Below, one piece after another: positions 37,320-47,417 of a stretch of DNA of 64,000 bases. A program made the translations under genes and the position numbers. The stretch is from Casuarina equisetifolia (Eukaryota; Streptophyta; Magnoliopsida; Fagales; Casuarinaceae): assembly GCA_028551475.1 (NCBI GenBank), contig CM052354.1:10127172-10191171 (forward strand), written 5' to 3'. How positions within the stretch are numbered: the stretch's first letter is position 1; each line of letters starts with the position of its first letter. Under the pieces are notes generated by a model, which had not been told where the DNA came from, searched no databases, and saw nothing but the letters and a program-made list of their open reading frames with translations.

Positions 37320-37537
37320 CGGAAAAGGGGAAGAATTTTCTGGATCTGCAGTGTGTTAGGGGGGGCGACGGTATCTGCTGCGTTGGTGTGGGTGGGGGGG
37401 GGGGCGACGGGTTTTGAGGGTCTCTGGGTTCAAGGTGCGGCAAGGGTTGGGGGAGGGCGGCGGGATCTGCAGCGTTAGGGGTGGGAGGGATCGACGGGAT
37501 CTGCTGCGTTGGTGGGGGGGCGACGGGATTTGCAGCG
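37320..37537 (-). repeat. G/C-rich tandem repeats at the LINE 5' end
   Basis: A unit of about 30-50 bp built around 'gcgacgggatctgctgcgtt' plus a G run recurs about five times with variable spacers. The G runs (up to ten G near 37395) are on the plus strand, so the LINE transcript would be C-rich here. Its base composition differs sharply from the AT-rich surroundings. Confidence 0.8.
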
Positions 37538-37639
37538 TTGTGTCTCATTTTAATGCTCTCATCATGCATGCTTCAATTGGCCCGAAGTTCCAGCAGCTTT
37601 ACTGATCACTCAGCTCTTTTTGCCTTCAAGTCTAAAATC

Positions 37640-37644
37640 AGTTC
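37640..37644 (+). other. Target site duplication of the 37.6 kb Copia
   Basis: AGTTC here and again at 43398-43402. Uninterrupted module copy A reads 'aaaattagttccagtcc' at this point, which confirms the duplication. Confidence 0.95.
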
Positions 37645-37919
37645 TGAAGAATTTGATGAACTCTTGTATGTTTGGAATAAAAGCTTGTTTATTAATCAAG
37701 CAAAACCAAAACTAGTTACAAGAGAAAACAAAGCCGTAGAGAAAAGAACTCTTAGTATGTGGCTATATAATTTACATGTTAACCTAAGAGGCTATATATA
37801 AACATAAATGAGGCTTATACAAGGAAAACCCTAATATCTCATAATATAGGAAAATATATTGGGCCTTATTCTAGGCGCAATATATGGTAACATAAATATA
37901 AAATCTTCAACCTTCAACA
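37645..37919 (-). repeat. 3' LTR of the 37.6 kb Copia
   Basis: 275 bp. On the plus strand it starts TGAAGAATTTGATG and ends CTTCAACA. Three differences from the partner LTR (near 37675, 37756 and 37789). Confidence 0.95.
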
Positions 37920-37932
37920 CCCCCCTTCAAGC
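37920..37932 (-). other. Polypurine tract of the 37.6 kb Copia
   Basis: On the minus strand GAAGGGGGGTG lies next to the 3' LTR and follows the end of pol. Confidence 0.8.
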
Positions 37933-40900
37933 TGAGGGTCGAAAGAAGTCCAAGACCCCAAGCTTGCTAAGTAGATGATAGTGTTGATTTGTCCCTAAAG
38001 CCTTGGTCAGAATATCTGTAGGTTGATCACCACTCCCAACATGTGCTGTGCTAATTAAACCATGACGTATTTTTTCTCGAATAAAATGACAAGAAATATC
38101 TATATGCTTGGTCTTCTGATGAAAGACTGGGTTTTCTGCCAATTTTTACGCTGTTTCATTATCACAATATAACAGCACTGGCTGTGAAACATTAATTCCC
38201 ATATCTTTTAATAGACCAACCACCCAAACGATCTCACAAGTAGTGGTTGCCATGGCCCTGTATTCAGCCTCTGTTGAAGAAAGAGTCACAACTGGTTGCT
38301 TTTTACTTTTCCAAGAAATTACTGAATGTCCAAGTGTAAGACAGAAGCCAGTAGTGGATCGACGTGTCATAGGACATTTTGCATAGCTAGCATCACAGAA
38401 AGCTTGCAAGAGAAAATCGTCATTTGAAGGAAAGAATAAACCAAGCCCTATTGTTCCTTTAAGATACTTGACAATGCGGAGAGCTGCCTCCCAATGGGAT
38501 CGCTTGGGAGCATGCATGAATTGACTTAAGAGGTGTACGGGAAAAGCGATGTCAGGGCGTGTCATATCAAGATAATTCAGCTTACCAATCAATTGCTGAT
38601 AACTCAAGATGTTCTCAAATGGTGGATCATCTATTTGTGGACGAACTTGCTCATCATATTTCAAGCTAGTAAATAAGACATTTGTCTCCATAGGATTTCC
38701 AACAGGCTTTACAGCTGATAGTCCCAAGTCAGAGATCAATTCTAAGATATACTTACGTTGACTAAGATGCATGCCATTTGAATCTCGAAGGATCTCAACT
38801 CCAAGAAAATACTCGAGTTCTCCCAAATCCTTGATTCGAAATGTAGAATGAAGATAGGCTTGTAAAGCCTCAATTTCTTGTGTGTCATCACCAGTAATTA
38901 AGATGTCATCCACATATATGAGCACTAAAACAATATTATTATCTTGTCCTTTAGTGAAAAGAGAATAGTCATACAGTGACTGTCGATAGCCAGCAGATAC
39001 TAAAGCTTCTGTAAACTTCTCATTCCACTGTCGTGAAGCTTGCTTTAACCCATACAAAGATTTCTTCAATCGACATACTTTGGACCCCCCTTCAAAAGGA
39101 CTCCCAGGTGGTGGTTTCATATATACTTCCTCATCTAAATCTCCCTGTAGAAATGCATTATGGACATCCATTTGTCGAATAGTCCATTTACGTTGTGAAG
39201 CAATAGATAATGCACTTCTAACTGTCACAGATTTTATTGTAGGAGAGAAAGTCTCATGATAATCGATGCCTTCTGTCTGACTATAACCCTTCGCTACTAG
39301 ACGAGCCTTAAACCGCTCAATACTCCCATCAGCATGATACTTAATCTTGTATACCCATTTACATCCTACGGGTTTTCTCCGTGGTGGTAGGTCTACCAGT
39401 TCCCATGTTCCATTCGATTCTAATGCTTTCATTTCCTGATCCATGGCATCTCGCCATCTAGAATCCTTAACTGCTTCATGGTAGAACAAGGGTTCTATCT
39501 CAGGTGAAATGGCTGCTATGAAGTGTTGATGTGGAATGGGTAAATGTGTATAAGATACATAATCAGATATGGGGTATTGTATGGATGAGCTAACATTGTT
39601 GCAAACATAATCTTGAGTCCATATGGGTGGCCTGGAAATTCTAGAAGATCGTCTAGGAGGTGATGAAGGGACTGTGGGATTATGCATGGTTGGTGAGAAA
39701 GGATCATCCTCTGTCTCATCATAAGTGAAAACAGGAGGTGATGTAGAAGGAGGATCTATAATCTCCGAGGTAGAATCATTGGGTTGGTTGCCTGAGATAT
39801 TGGAAGTGGTAATATCTGGTGTAGTATGAATGGTTGTATTAGGAATAGAATTTGATTGGGTAGGAGAGATTACCTGAGTATCTGAATTAGGGTTAACTCT
39901 GATAACTTGTTGTGCAGGCTCCTCATCTTGAGATGACATCATAGGGAATTCTGAAGAATGGGACCCATTCTTTATGTTTGTGAAAGGGAAAACATTTTCA
40001 TGAAAATGAACATCACGACTCACAAAAAATTTCTTTCTTTCAATGTCATAAAGTTTATACCCTTTTTGCCCAAAAGGGTATCCCATAAAAATGCTAGGAA
40101 TAGCTCGAGGGGCAAATTTGTCTTTATGCCCCACCATTGAAGCATAGCAAAGACAACCGAAGACTCGAAGTCTAGAGAGGTCAGGAGCTTTCCTATGAAT
40201 CATCTCATAAGGAGATTTTCCATGTAAGACTGAAGAAGGAATGCGATTGATAATGTGTGTGGCAATGAGTATACACTCACCCCAAAAACATGTAGGCATG
40301 TGACTTTGAAATTTTAATGCCCGTGCAACATCTAATAAGTGACGATGTTTACGTTCTACCACACCATTCTGTTGTGGGGTATATACACATGAACTTTCAT
40401 GCATTATACCCCATGATGAAAACAATTTGTCACATGAGGAATTAAAAAAATCAGTTGCATTATCAGAACGAATGCGTTTGATTCCAATGCTAAAATGATT
40501 TTGAATTATGTTAAAGAAACGTTCCAAATGTGATACTGTTTCAGTCTTATGTTTCATGAGGAAAGTCCAAGTTCCTCATAAAAAATCATCAACAATGGTT
40601 AGAAAATATTTCGAACCATCATAATTTGGGGCATGATATGGTCCCCAAATGTCCACATAGATTAAATCAAAAAGATTTTTGACATTCTCAGTGCGAACAG
40701 TGAATGAATCACGTGTTTTCTTAGCAAGAGGGCAAACTGAGCAATGGAAATCAGAAGACGGAAAATCTTTGAAATCATTCAAAAATTTAAATTTAGATAA
40801 AGACATGTGACCAAGTCTTGAATGCCATAAATGAAAATTAAGGTCATTACATGCTGAAGTAATTGAAAGGGCCAGTGCAGTACTGAAAAATTTGCTAACA

Positions 40901-42552
40901 TGCTTATTCCTAGGGTGCAAGAAAAAATAAAGTCCATGTCGCATTCTACCAATTCCCTTAACATCACCCGTCGAGAGGTCCTGAAACACACACAAATCAG
41001 TATAGAAAACCACTAAACAGTTATTCTCAGCAGTGAATTTAGCTACGGACAACAAATTATATTTGAAATCACGAGAATAAAGAATGGTATGTAATTTTAA
41101 ACCGTCTACTAGGGTTATGGAACCAGTGTGGGTGACTTGGGTTAATTCCCCATTTGGCAGTTTAACAAATCTAGACTTAGTCATGCATTTAACAGGAAAT
41201 TCTAAGCAATTAAAATCAGCAACAATATGATCACTGGCCCCACTATCTATAATCCAAATGTAAGGAAAAGATTCTGAAATACCTGCTCCATTAGCATGAG
41301 AGGTCCTACCATAGTCTTCCTTGATCAAATGGATAATGCGCTCATACTGCTCTGGTGTAAAAGTGCAATGACTAGGCTCAACAGTGGCCAAATTGACAGT
41401 AGAATTACTAGTAAAATTCTTGTGACCTGGGGGATAGCCATTAAGCTTGTAACAAGCTTCCTTCTTATGTCCAAAAAGCTGACAATGCTTACATTGTGGT
41501 CCTTTAAGACGATAACAACTTTCCTTGCGGTGCCCTTTTCGTCCACAATGCTCACATTTGGGTTTGCCAGAAACCCTAGATGATGCATCATTTTGCCCTA
41601 CTTTGAGCGAAAACGATGTGTCATTTTCGTTATGTAGAGGTGTTGTCCCAGTTGATCGCTTAGGCCCTGGTGTTGCAACAAGTGGCTCAAATGCAGACCA
41701 GCTTGTTGCGTCGGTCCCATATGTCGACGTAAAAGCCTGAGAATCACCAATCGTCTTCTCTGGACCTCCATATCGGTATTCGGCATTGTTGGCGATGGAG
41801 TAAGCTTGCAAAACGTCAGGAAGTGGCCTCATGAGCAAAATCTGGTCTCTAAGATGAGAAAAACGGTCATCTAGTCCTTTCAAGAATTGATAAAACTTCA
41901 TGCGTTCTTGATGAAGTTTCCAACCGTCAGTTTTGGACATTTTCGGTGAATCCAGAGCCATCAATGCTGCATACTCATCCCATAATGCTCTCAAGCGATG
42001 AAAATAAGAAGCAATTGATCCACCCGATTGCTTTGTGGAGCTTAATTCATTCAAAAGGTCGTAGATCCGGGTCGGGTCGACCTGGCTATAACGAGTACAG
42101 AGCTCCTTCCAGAGATCAGCAGCACTAACTGTGTAGATTAAGCCCTCATGGAGTTGTCCAGATAGCGAGTTAAGGATCCAAGAAAGACAAATCGCATTAC
42201 AACCCTCCCAGATAGGCAAATAAGGCAAATTTTCAGCCGAAGCAGGGTATTTACCATCCATAAATACCAACTTGTTCTTAGAGAGAAGAGCAAGTTTCAT
42301 AGCACGACTCCAAATAGCATAATTACTAGAGCCATTGAGTTTGAAACCAACCAAAGGAGCTCCACTAGTGTCACCGGGTGGTAGATATAAGGGGTCATTC
42401 GGGTCTATGATGATCGGAATTGGGGAAACATAACCCTTATGATGATCCAATTTAGAACCTGATTGATCCCTCTTCTCTTGGTGAGTTTTCCGAGCATGAG
42501 GAGCAACATATGGAGTAACCGGTGGTTGAAAAGGATCCGACTCAGTAGCCAT
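37927..42552 (-). pseudogene. Copia gag-pol of the 37.6 kb element (two stops)
   Basis: Starts at 42552 (MATESDPFQPPVTPYVAPH). In order: Gag/UBN2 region (GSSNYAIWSRAMKLALLSKNKLVFMDG), two zinc knuckles (CEHCGRKGHRKESC and CKHCQLFGHKKEAC), protease (WIIDSGASDHI), integrase (LWHSRLGHMS..C..C, IYVDIWGPY, QQNGVVERKHRHLLD), RT (KWVYKIKYHADGSIERFKARL, YVDD at 38916-38905) and RNase H (AFCDASYAKCPMTRRSTTG). A TGA at 40576-40578 falls in the integrase core, probably a CGA arginine codon changed by C to T. A TAA at 38146-38148 falls near the end of RNase H. All pieces are in one frame. The second integrase aspartate region reads RSDNATDF where SDNGTEF is usual. Confidence 0.95.
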
Positions 42553-43107
42553 GACAAAATCAAAAAGGTCTCCAAACTACTTTTATCAAGAGATATCCAA
42601 GAAAAATAACAGCTTGATAGAATATCCAAACCACAATAGCAAATCAAAATATAGTCACAAAGTGCGGAAGCGAGAAGGAAAAGAGAATACCAAAATCAAT
42701 CGGCAAAAGAGAATACCAAAATCAATCGGCAAAAGCAAGAAAATCCATATGTTGGCAAAGTCCCTCTTTCCGTTTTGGAATAGAAAAAAAAAATACCACG
42801 TAAGGCCACACCACCAAGTTGTTCTCGGACAAAAGCTTTGCACTAGAGGACAAAAGTTTAGCTTTTCACTAAAGGACAAAAAGCTTCACCTTTGTCTTGG
42901 TTCTGGCAAAAGCAAAGTCTCGTGTGAATAACAAAGACCCCACTTTTCGGTTTGGAAAATGTAGCTTATCCGTGTGCAGCACCTTTCCCAGAGAGAGAGA
43001 AAGCCGAAATCCCAACGGAAGAGAGAGAAAGCCAAAAACCCGACGGAGCTAAATGAAAACTATCGCACTACAAGCGATATGCGGCTCCGCAAAACCCAAC
43101 AAAATCG

Positions 43108-43122
43108 TTGGCTTTGATACCA
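43108..43122 (-). other. Primer binding site of the 37.6 kb Copia
   Basis: On the minus strand TGGTATCAAAGCCAA follows the 5' LTR directly; the match to the initiator-Met tRNA 3' end is good. Confidence 0.9.
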
Positions 43123-43397
43123 TGAAGAATTTGATGAACTCTTGTATGTTTGAAATAAAAGCTTGTTTATTAATCAAGCAAAACCAAAACTAGTTACAAG
43201 AGAAAACAAAGCCGTAGAGAAAAGAACTCTTAGTATGCGGCTATATAATTTACATGTTAACCTAAAAGGCTATATATAAACATAAATGAGGCTTATACAA
43301 GGAAAACCCTAATATCTCATAATATAGGAAAATATATTGGGCCTTATTCTAGGCGCAATATATGGTAACATAAATATAAAATCTTCAACCTTCAACA
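43123..43397 (-). repeat. 5' LTR of the 37.6 kb Copia
   Basis: 275 bp direct repeat of 37645-37919, followed by the target duplication AGTTC. Confidence 0.95.
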
Positions 43398-45187
43398 AGT
43401 TCCAGTCCAAATGAAACTATCTTGGCTGGCAACTGGTCCACGGGAACGAACTTCTGCAGTTGGATTGGGGTCTCCTGTAGCCAACGCAAGCAAAGAGTGA
43501 CAACTTTGAACCTTTCTGACATGGGTCTCCGAGGCACCATTTCTCCTGAGATTGGTAACCTCTCCTTCCTGGTCTCCCTTGATCTTTCTAACAACAACTT
43601 CTTTGATATTGTGCCGCCTGAGATCAGCTGTCTCCGTCGCTTAAGAAGGCTCCGGCTGTCATCCAACTTATTGGAAGGTAGCATTCCACCAACAGTGCAT
43701 AATTGCCAGAAACTTCAAGAAATAGATCTTAGTTCAAACCGCCTTAGAGGTCCACTTCCGTTTGCCATATTTAACACATCTTCTTTGACCAAAGTGGATC
43801 TATCCTTAAATCACTTGGCAGGAACTCTTCCAATAGATCTTTGCAGCCACTGTCCTAATCTTCAAAGACTACATCTTTCTGATAATGGGTTCAGTGGCCG
43901 ACTTCCTTGACTGGTGAATCATTGTAGAGAACTTGAATACTTACATCTACCAAAAAATAAATTTGATGGGAATATTCTGGAAGGCTTTGGTAGTTTGGAA
44001 AAGCTTGAAAGCCTGAATCTTGGAGAGAATATGTTGACTGATAATATACCTGCTGCCTTAGGTAATTTGTCTAGTCTATATGAGTTTGTAATTGACATTA
44101 CAACATCAATGGAAGCATTCCGACTGATCTATGGCTTCTTCCTAATATTATGAAACTGGAGCTTGATGGGAACCAACTCAAAGGAACAATACATAAATTT
44201 TCAGTACTTCCTCTCTAATGGCATTCTGTGTGGCGTATAATTCCTTCACTGGGAATCTTCCATCAGATATAGAGTTTTTCTACCCCAATCTATATTATTT
44301 TATCATTTCTGCCAATAAAATTGGTGGTCAGCTTCCATCGCGTCTTTCAAACTGTTCCAATCTTGTCAACGTAGGCCTTAGTGGAAACTTGTTCTCTGGA
44401 CTAGTACCCAAAAGTCTCAGAAAGTTGCAGTATCTAGAAAAGCTTTTTCTAAATGATAATCAATTAAGAGAGGATCTCAGATATCAGAATTATAGTTTCC
44501 TTTCATCTTTATCTAATTGCAAATCTTTGAAAGAATTGTGGATAGGCTACAATCCCTTGAATATTACACTTTCAGATTCCATTGGAAACTTTTCAGGTTC
44601 CCTGAAAACCATTTTTGCTGTTGAAAGCCAAATATAAGGTCACGTCCCTTTGGGAATTGGTTCCTTGAAAGGCTTGACGTTGCTTGATTTGGGCAATAAT
44701 AGCTTACACGAAGACATGCCATGAACATTTGCAAGATTGAAGAACCTTGAAAGGTTGTATCTTGAGAACAACAATATTGAAGGATTCATTCCAAAAGTCT
44801 TGTGTCAGCTAAGGAATTTGGGAGAGTTAGATCTATTAAATAACAAAATCTATGGATCCATCCTAAATTGCACTGGAAATCTTAGTCGTTTGCAAAAGCT
44901 GAACCTCAGTTCCAATAGACTGGAATCATCAATACCATTAGGTTTATGGGGCCTTGAAAGCATATTGTCCTTGGATCCGTCAATGAATTCCCTTGGTGGA
45001 TATTTGTCCCCAGACATGAAAAGTTCAGAGACAATTGAACACGTAGATTTGTCTCAAAACAAATTTACTGGAGATGTTTCGAGAATCTTTGAACCTTTGA
45101 GAGTCTAAGCTATCTTGACATGTCCATCAACTCATTTCAAGGAGACATTCCAGTGTCATTTGGAAGCTTGAAAGGATTGGATATGTT

Positions 45188-46194
45188 TAATGGGATCACG
45201 GTGTACTAACCCTTTTGTGTAACTTGGTTTCAGCTTGGTTAGTGCAGGAAGCAACCAAGTACAACAGGATACGAGTGTCTTTAAGTACATAAGCAGAGTA
45301 GAGCAGAGTGATTTCAGGGACAACCTAGTTTGTTTGTGTTTTAGTATGGTCTCTAAGGTGATGAATAGCTTGTGACAATGCTAAGTCACGTCGTTGGCTT
45401 GCTTTTGGCTATCATTACTTAACTTAGGGTGTAAGAAATCTGTGTTTTTCTTTTTAAATAGGAAACTTTCTAAGTACTTTAATGACCTGAAAGACCAATA
45501 ACTTTTCATTTAACCGTTGTTGTTTTAGTAAAAGCTTCCAATGTGTGTTCAAACTTAGTCAATTCCTTATCTCTAACCCTTTGATCCATCAGTTGTTCGG
45601 TTCTCTAATCCTCTTGAAGCTCTATTTCCATCCAACATCTTAGCAAAACCTAGTACTCTATTGTTCTCTCTTGAGGGGAATCAAAACTTTTAAAGAAGTC
45701 TCAAGGGTTTCTCTCAGCTTATGGCGAGATTACTCTTGCGCTTGATGACACTCATAAACTTGAAGTCATTTCCCTTAATTCATCCTTTGGCCTTTGGCTT
45801 GCGGCAGATTATGGCCAAAACGTTGTCATTGGTGTTTGGCTAGAAAGCTTTAGCTTCAAAGACAGCAGCATAACTACCAGAGTTCTGGCTAAGTAGAATG
45901 TGGAGCGCGTGAGGAAAGGGAAAAGCTAAACTCCTCCTTTCTTTAATTACGCATATCAATCAATGTGATGGTTTCTTAGGAAATGAGAAGGTAAAAGCCC
46001 AACTCCTGTGCTAGGATTGTTCAAATTAATGCCCTCTACAGGAGTCAATCACGTGCATTGGGTCGAGGTGGTTCATAAGCTCAAAACTCAGCCATCATCA
46101 AAGATCCTGGGAAGATTATTTCAGACTTTTAAGCAACATATTTGCTTAAAGGAAATACAATGGTTTATTGGAACATCATTTCGCCATTAACAAG
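45188..46194. other. Unassigned sequence between LRR-RLK copy B and the second Copia
   Basis: No gene seen. The left part shares a repeat with the right edge of the window (listed separately), and the sharp break at 45188 against copy A suggests an insertion or deletion border. The rest shows only short frames. Confidence 0.5.
45341..45505 (+). repeat. Dispersed repeat shared with the right edge of the window
   Basis: About 160 bp ('ttttagtatggtctctaagg' to 'gacctgaaagaccaa') matches 63837-64000 with few differences. The partner runs off the window, so the full element cannot be defined. It looks like part of an LTR or other transposon end that also marks where copy B was cut. Confidence 0.7.
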
Positions 46195-46199
46195 GTATA
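46195..46199 (+). other. Target site duplication of the 46.2 kb Copia
   Basis: GTATA here and again at 52322-52326. Confidence 0.8.
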
Positions 46200-46484
46200 T
46201 GTTGCAATATATGTATTTTACCTGTATTTTGTATGTATTTTATTGTATTATCTTATTATAGTTGGGTCGGTCTCTAACCAATTGGGTTATTAGTTTAGGT
46301 CTTCTTGTTGGGCTCAAACCTTATGTACGGCCCGTGTAGAGTTTTCCTAATTGGGTCTTACCCTAGCCGCACCGTATCTATGTATGTTTTTTCTTCTCTG
46401 TAATTATACGATTAAGCAAGCATTTTGAGGGTTGATTGATCCCACCAGAGTGATGTGTTCTCAGCTATATTTCCGATTCTAATT
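46200..46484 (+). repeat. 5' LTR of the 46.2 kb Copia
   Basis: 285 bp, starting TGTTGCAATATATG and ending GATTCTAATT. Differences from the 3' LTR include positions near 46277, 46317, 46352 and two near 46380. Confidence 0.93.
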
Positions 46485-46497
46485 TGGTATCAAAGCC
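46485..46497 (+). other. Primer binding site of the 46.2 kb Copia
   Basis: TGGTATCAAAGCC follows the LTR directly. Confidence 0.9.
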
Positions 46498-46829
46498 AGT
46501 CTGAGTTCCAATTAATCTGGTACGCTTTTTCTCTATCGATTCCCTTTTTTTTCTTTCGTATCCCTTGATTCTTTCTCTTTCGAATCCTGGTAATATCGTC
46601 GTTTGCTTCGTGTTTGTTGAGAATCGGATCTGTGATCCTACCTTTAATCAATTTTGTTAATCGATTTAGTTTCTCTATTCGGATTTCTCTATTCGGATTT
46701 CTGATTTATCTCTCGACTTTCCGTTTGTTTCTGTGGTATTTTCGTGTTCTTGGTCTGTTCTTCATTTGTCTTTTCACTTCCGCTGCTCGATCCTTTCTTT
46801 TGGATATGCTCTGTCAAAATGTGTTTATA

Positions 46830-47262
46830 CGGTGCGTTTTGTTTATTATTTGGGCAATTTTTGAGGTTTGAAATTACCTCTTTGTCCTTGGTTACATACG
46901 CATCGTTTCGCTTCTTTGTTGAGGTCAGATTACGTTTTTGCCCTTGAACAGTGCGTTTTGATCACTTCTATGCACTATTTTACTTACGTTTAATCTAATT
47001 ACCCCTTTACCCTCCAGGCGGTGCATTTCATTCCTCTAAACGCCCTATTTTCTTTAAAATTTTTCAATTCCTTTCTTGTCCCTAGACGGAGCGTTTTGCC
47101 AACACGCACCGTTTCACTTAAATCTCATAATTACATCACTGTCCCCTGGACGGTGCGTTTTGATCACTACACGCACCGTTTTACTTATTCTTTTTCTAAT
47201 TCCCTCTCTGTCCTCAGACGGTGTGTTTCATTCATACGCACTGTTTCACTTAAATTAGGGGC
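46830..47262 (+). repeat. Tandem hairpin-forming repeats in the Copia leader
   Basis: A motif of the type 'cggtgcgttttgatcac' followed by 'acgcaccgttt' recurs near 46830, 46949, 47020, 47089, 47150 and 47219, mostly 61-71 bp apart. In the best unit (47151-47180) GGTGCGT and ACGCACC are inverted repeats that can pair as a stem. T/C-rich sequence fills the spacers. The block lies in the 5' leader, between primer site and gag, where packaging or translation signals are expected. Confidence 0.8.
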
Positions 47263-47417
47263 AAAATTACACCTTTGCCCCTGATTACCCATCGACATGA
47301 TTTGGGTCCCGTCATTCGGATCCCTACCCGCGCATCTCACTTTCGGGTTGCGCCGTCACGGCGAAGACGCGTTTCTGCACCTCGCCGTCGTTGTCTCGGC
47401 CTCCTTTTGCCGGTGCA

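Larger units (their letters stand above)
32050..37537 (-). mobile_element. L1-type LINE, nearly full length
   Basis: The element runs on the minus strand: 5' end near 37537, ORF1, overlapping ORF2, and a 13-base poly(A) tail (T run 32050-32062 on the plus strand). It lies between 'cctctagt' and 'tgtgtctcattttaatg', which are adjacent in module copy A, so its borders are set by comparison. No clear target site duplication is seen. ORF1 has one stop and ORF2 three, all in frame, with no frameshift found. The 5' end has G/C-rich tandem repeats. Confidence 0.92.
37645..43397 (-). mobile_element. Full-length Ty1/Copia element in LRR-RLK copy B
   Basis: 5753 bp with 275 bp LTRs and a 5 bp target duplication AGTTC. 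The element reads on the minus strand: LTR at the right, primer site, gag-pol, purine tract, LTR at the left. The LTRs differ at three positions, about 1 per cent, all of them transitions, so insertion is fairly recent. Two stop codons break an otherwise continuous gag-pol. It sits inside the first exon of receptor copy B, just after the LRR cap start. Confidence 0.96.
32016..45187 (+). pseudogene. LRR receptor-like kinase, copy B, split by LINE and Copia
   Basis: Remains of the same gene as copy A, in three exon pieces: 32016-32049 (signal peptide start MVFMAGPFLPL), 37538-37644 (rest of the signal peptide and SSSFTDHSALFAFKSKI) and 43398-45187 (LRR region). The LINE lies between the first two and a Copia between the last two. 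The LRR part also has its own damage: a TGA near 43908, a one-base loss near 44100, a further break near 44200, a TAA near 44635, a TGA near 44724 and a break near 45095. At about 45188 the match to copy A stops in the LRR encoded at 25320, so the TM helix and kinase are missing. Confidence 0.9.

Noticed and set aside
37481..37801. 106-residue plus-strand frame as a separate gene
   Set aside because: It joins LINE 5' repeats, the receptor signal-peptide fragment and a Copia LTR. It is a chance fusion.
46614..47284. Plus-strand frames in the Copia leader
   Set aside because: Low-complexity Phe/Ser/Leu-rich frames from T-rich tandem repeats before the true gag start at 47418.
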